Notes under the pieces: model-generated | Told to the model about the DNA's origin: nothing | What the model saw: the letters and a program-made list of their open reading frames with translations, nothing else | Databases searched by the model: none | Program-made: the position numbers and the translations under genes | Shown: piece after piece, positions 61,687-64,000 of the stretch | Position numbering within the stretch: the stretch's first letter is position 1 | How the letters are laid out: each line of letters opens with the position of its first letter | Source: PZPK01 sp965230795 | GTDB taxonomy: Bacteria; Pseudomonadota; Gammaproteobacteria; Pseudomonadales; Oleiphilaceae | NCBI GenBank assembly: GCA_965230795.1 | Contig: OZ246020.1 | Coordinates: 868,001 to 932,000 of the forward strand | Direction of reading: 5' to 3' | Length of the DNA: 64,000 nt

Positions 61687-62079
61687 ATGGCAATCAGTTT
61701 CGACAAAGCTTTGGGTATCCATGCTGAGGCCCTCGAAGTTCGGTCCAGACGCGCAGAAATACTGGCGAATAACCTCGCCAACGCGGATACACCGGGCTTC
61801 AAAGCTCGCGATATCGACTTCAAAGCGATACTCAATGATCAGATGGATGCATCGCTGAAAATGACGACGACGGACGGTAATCATTTGCCGCATGGCAATT
61901 TTGAACCGGCCAACGCGCTGCTATATCGATCCGCCTTGCAGCCCTCTGTTGATGGCAACACGGTCGAAACACAAAGGGAAATTGCTGAATTTTCCAAGAA
62001 TGCCATGGATTTACAGGCAAGCTTTCAGTTTCTCAACAGCAAGTTCAAGGGATTGAGCTCAGCGATTAAGGGTGAATAA
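61687..62079 (+). CDS. flgB: Flagellar basal-body rod protein FlgB
   Basis: A proximal rod subunit of 130 residues, from the ATG at 61687 with GGAG upstream. The N-terminal motif RAEILANNLANADTPGFKARDIDF is typical. Fourth-from-C-terminal helix and ending MDLQASFQFLNSKFKGLSSAIKGE fit FlgB. It is the first gene of the flgBCDE run and follows two sigma-54-like promoters. Confidence 0.96.
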   Translation: MAISFDKALGIHAEALEVRSRRAEILANNLANADTPGFKARDIDFKAILNDQMDASLKMTTTDGNHLPHGNFEPANALLYRSALQPSVDGNTVETQREIAEFSKNAMDLQASFQFLNSKFKGLSSAIKGE

Positions 62080-62081
62080 CG

Positions 62082-62522
62082 ATGGCGCTGAACAGAATTT
62101 TTGATATCGCCGGTTCCGGTATGGCGGCACAGTCGATTCGTTTGAATACAACCGCTAGCAACATTGCGAATGCGGACAGCGCTGCCAGCAGCATCGATGA
62201 AGTCTATCGAGCCCGCAAGCCGCTTTTCTCCGCGATTCAGCATAGTGTGATGATGCAGGAGCAGGGGATTCCGCTTGATGGGCAGCCGGAATCCAGAGGT
62301 GTTCAGGTCAATGGAATCGTCGAAAGTGATGCGCCCCTGGATATGCGCTATCAGCCGGATCATCCTCTGGCTGATGAGCAGGGATACGTCATGTATCCCA
62401 ACGTGAATGTCGTGGAAGAGATGGCGGACATGCTGTCGGCTTCCAGAAGTTTTCAAACCAATGTTGATGTAATGGATGCTGCAAAAAACATGATGCAGCG
62501 CATCCTGACTCTGGGCCAGTAA
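62082..62522 (+). CDS. flgC: Flagellar basal-body rod protein FlgC
   Basis: A rod protein of 146 residues beginning MALNRIFDIAGSGMAAQSIRLNTTASNIANADSA, with the DVMDAAKNMMQRILTLGQ C-terminus typical of FlgC. It starts 2 bases after the flgB stop. Confidence 0.96.
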   Translation: MALNRIFDIAGSGMAAQSIRLNTTASNIANADSAASSIDEVYRARKPLFSAIQHSVMMQEQGIPLDGQPESRGVQVNGIVESDAPLDMRYQPDHPLADEQGYVMYPNVNVVEEMADMLSASRSFQTNVDVMDAAKNMMQRILTLGQ

Positions 62523-62537
62523 GGAGATGATGCGATC

Positions 62538-63212
62538 ATGACAAGTGTAAATAGCAGTACCGATGTCCTGGCCGATTACAGGATTGATAACGGCAATAAA
62601 AAAGCCAGTGGCGATTCTGATCTCGGCAAAAATGAGTTTATGGAGCTGATGATTGCGCAGCTGGAAAACCAGAGTCCGCTCGATCCACAGGACAACGGAG
62701 AGTTCATTTCCCAGCTTGCCGAGTTCAGTGCATTGGAAGAGATGCAGCAGCTCAATTCCACTGTGAACAGCTTTTCAACGCAGTACCAGTCAACACAGGC
62801 CTTGCAGGCTTCGGCGATGGTAGGGCGTTCGGTTCTGGTACCTGCGACGGAATCTCCGATGGCGGCAGACGGTACCATTTCCGGTGTGGTGGAGGTGCCT
62901 TCGAGTACCGGAAGTCTGAAAGTGAGTATTTACAATCCTTCTGGTGAACTGGTCAACAGTTGGGATTTGGGGCAGCAGTCCGCAGGTTCTGTTCCATTCG
63001 TCTGGGACGGTACCAATGCTGAAGGAGAGTTGCTGCCCTATGACGATTACACGATTAAAGCAGAAGCCAGTGGCGGTGGTGAAACCAAGCAGTTAAGCAC
63101 ACTGCTATCAGCAAATGTAAATAGTGTGTCGATCGCGCAAACGGGCGAAATCACACTAAACCTGTCAGGGATGGGGTCCGTACCGCTCGAAAACGTGCGT
63201 GAGATTAACTAA
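62538..63212 (+). CDS. flgD: Flagellar hook assembly protein FlgD
   Basis: The hook cap/scaffold of 224 residues that guides FlgE polymerisation. The N-terminal NEFMELMIAQLENQSPLDPQDNGEFISQLAEFSALEEMQQLN and the beta-rich core (YNPSGELVNSWDLG, FVWDGTNAEGELLPYDDYTIKAEA) are typical. AAGGAGATGATGC precedes the start. Confidence 0.95.
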   Translation: MTSVNSSTDVLADYRIDNGNKKASGDSDLGKNEFMELMIAQLENQSPLDPQDNGEFISQLAEFSALEEMQQLNSTVNSFSTQYQSTQALQASAMVGRSVLVPATESPMAADGTISGVVEVPSSTGSLKVSIYNPSGELVNSWDLGQQSAGSVPFVWDGTNAEGELLPYDDYTIKAEASGGGETKQLSTLLSANVNSVSIAQTGEITLNLSGMGSVPLENVREIN

Positions 63213-63235
63213 TTTGTCTTCAGTAGAGGTGTAGC

Positions 63236-64000
63236 ATGACATTTAACGTTGCATTAAGTGGTTTAAGAGCGTCTTCCACAGAGCTGGAAGTGACCGGTAA
63301 CAATATCGCCAATGCCAGTACCGTCGGCTTCAAGCGTTCGCGCGCAGAGTTTGGTGATATCTACTCCAACAGCTTCTTCAGTGGCGGTGTAGCGAATATC
63401 GGTGATGGTGTCACGGTGCAGAATGTGCGCCAGCTGCATAGTCAGGGCAATGTCAGTTTTACCGACAGTGGGCTGGATCTGGCTATCACGGGTACCGGCT
63501 ATTTTGTGTTGAGTGACCAGGGAGAAGCCAAGTATTCCCGGGCGGGGCAATTCGGAGTTGATCGAAATGGTTTCCTGGTGAATAACACCGGTATGCGTGT
63601 CCAGGGTTTTCAGGCGGATGAAGAGGGTACCGTATCAGGGGTTTTGGGTGATCTGGTTGTCGAAACCAGTGATTTGGCGCCTCGACAGACAACAAATGTT
63701 GATACGCTGTTGAATCTGGATTCATCCGAAAGTGTATTGAGTGAAAGTGGTTCGACGCTGGACTCGGATGGTACGACCATCGGTATTCCACAGGCGGGAA
63801 CCCTGAATGGTTATTTGGCGCAAACAGTTGATGTGAATTTTGCTGATGGTTCGACACAACAGGTGACCACTGCTGCCAACGCATCAGCAGGAGCGATCGC
63901 GGCACAATTCGGAGCGCTGAATGGTATCGAGGCGACGGCCAGCACCTCTGCAACTATCCTGGCAGCCTCCTATGCCAATGCCTCGGGCAGTATGAATGTG
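63236..64000 (+). CDS. flgE: Flagellar hook protein FlgE, 5' part (runs past window end)
   Basis: The hook subunit. From the ATG at 63236 (AGAGGTG upstream) the frame is open to the window end, about 255 residues. It begins MTFNVALSGLRASSTELEV, followed by NNIANASTVGFKRSRAEFGD, the hook/rod N-terminal motif, then the GTGYFVLSD and YSRAGQFGVDRNGFLVN strands. The gene is incomplete here, so total length is unknown. Confidence 0.94.
   Translation, partial: MTFNVALSGLRASSTELEVTGNNIANASTVGFKRSRAEFGDIYSNSFFSGGVANIGDGVTVQNVRQLHSQGNVSFTDSGLDLAITGTGYFVLSDQGEAKYSRAGQFGVDRNGFLVNNTGMRVQGFQADEEGTVSGVLGDLVVETSDLAPRQTTNVDTLLNLDSSESVLSESGSTLDSDGTTIGIPQAGTLNGYLAQTVDVNFADGSTQQVTTAANASAGAIAAQFGALNGIEATASTSATILAASYANASGSMNV

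Overview
The window reads as the chromosome of a motile, aerobic Gram-negative gammaproteobacterium near the Pseudomonadales/Oceanospirillales. It carries type II secretion genes, an outer-membrane phospholipase, an Fe-type superoxide dismutase, Fur-type iron control, sigma-54-type flagellar promoters, a DUF1329/YCF48/RND cassette, and a nadK-phosphoesterase-rhomboid-YeaC-DUF2797-pepN block whose order I recall from Pseudomonas. Base composition is roughly balanced and even. I see no insertion sequence, prophage or CRISPR array. The species cannot be fixed from the sequence alone.

Layout. 1-5.0 kb: 3' end of groEL and its terminator, then the overlapping gspN-gspC-gspD type II secretion genes. 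5.1-9.7 kb: sodB and purE-purK on the minus strand, then two envelope proteins of unknown role. 9.9-10.9 kb: an exact duplication of a tRNA-Val/tRNA-Asp pair, followed by an array of small hairpins and an orphan copy of the tRNA-Asp 3' end. 11-16.7 kb: an AraC-type regulator divergent from a 2,4-dienoyl-CoA reductase, a coiled-coil protein and a PLP enzyme. 16.6-24.7 kb: DUF1853, nadK, phosphoesterase, rhomboid protease, a candidate Fur-controlled small RNA on the minus strand, yeaC-like, DUF2797 and pepN. 25-30 kb: the DUF1329-YCF48-RND cassette. 30.2-37.8 kb: the translation operon thrS-infC-rpmI-rplT-pheS-pheT-ihfA-merR, then tRNA-Pro. 37.9-43.8 kb: phospholipase A, a DUF4397 lipoprotein, a plsC-type acyltransferase, rmuC and an unknown membrane protein. 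44-49.2 kb: a membrane-tethered phospho-signalling module of FHA protein, PP2C phosphatase and kinase-pseudokinase. 49.3-61.3 kb: acyl-CoA synthetase, a Fur-box-controlled iron ABC transporter (fbpA-fbpB type), a lipoprotein, an HD-GYP protein with an altered HD dyad, a YadGH-type ABC exporter, queF, a MASE2-type adenylate cyclase and a nitroreductase. 61.4-64 kb: the start of a flagellar rod/hook operon, flgB-C-D-E, with flgE cut by the window end.

How the parts connect. The strongest regulatory story is iron. The candidate small RNA at 20529-20687 has a near-consensus promoter buried in a 31-bp Fur-box palindrome and ends in an intrinsic terminator. Its unpaired middle is complementary to the Shine-Dalgarno and start codon of sodB in this same window. 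This is the logic of RyhB and PrrF. The fbpA promoter carries its own Fur box, so iron import and iron sparing would be switched together. The second item of note is the FHA/PP2C/kinase module. All three proteins end in hydrophobic C-terminal segments, and both the FHA protein and the kinase pair one canonical domain with one degenerate domain. No type VI secretion genes are present that would explain it.
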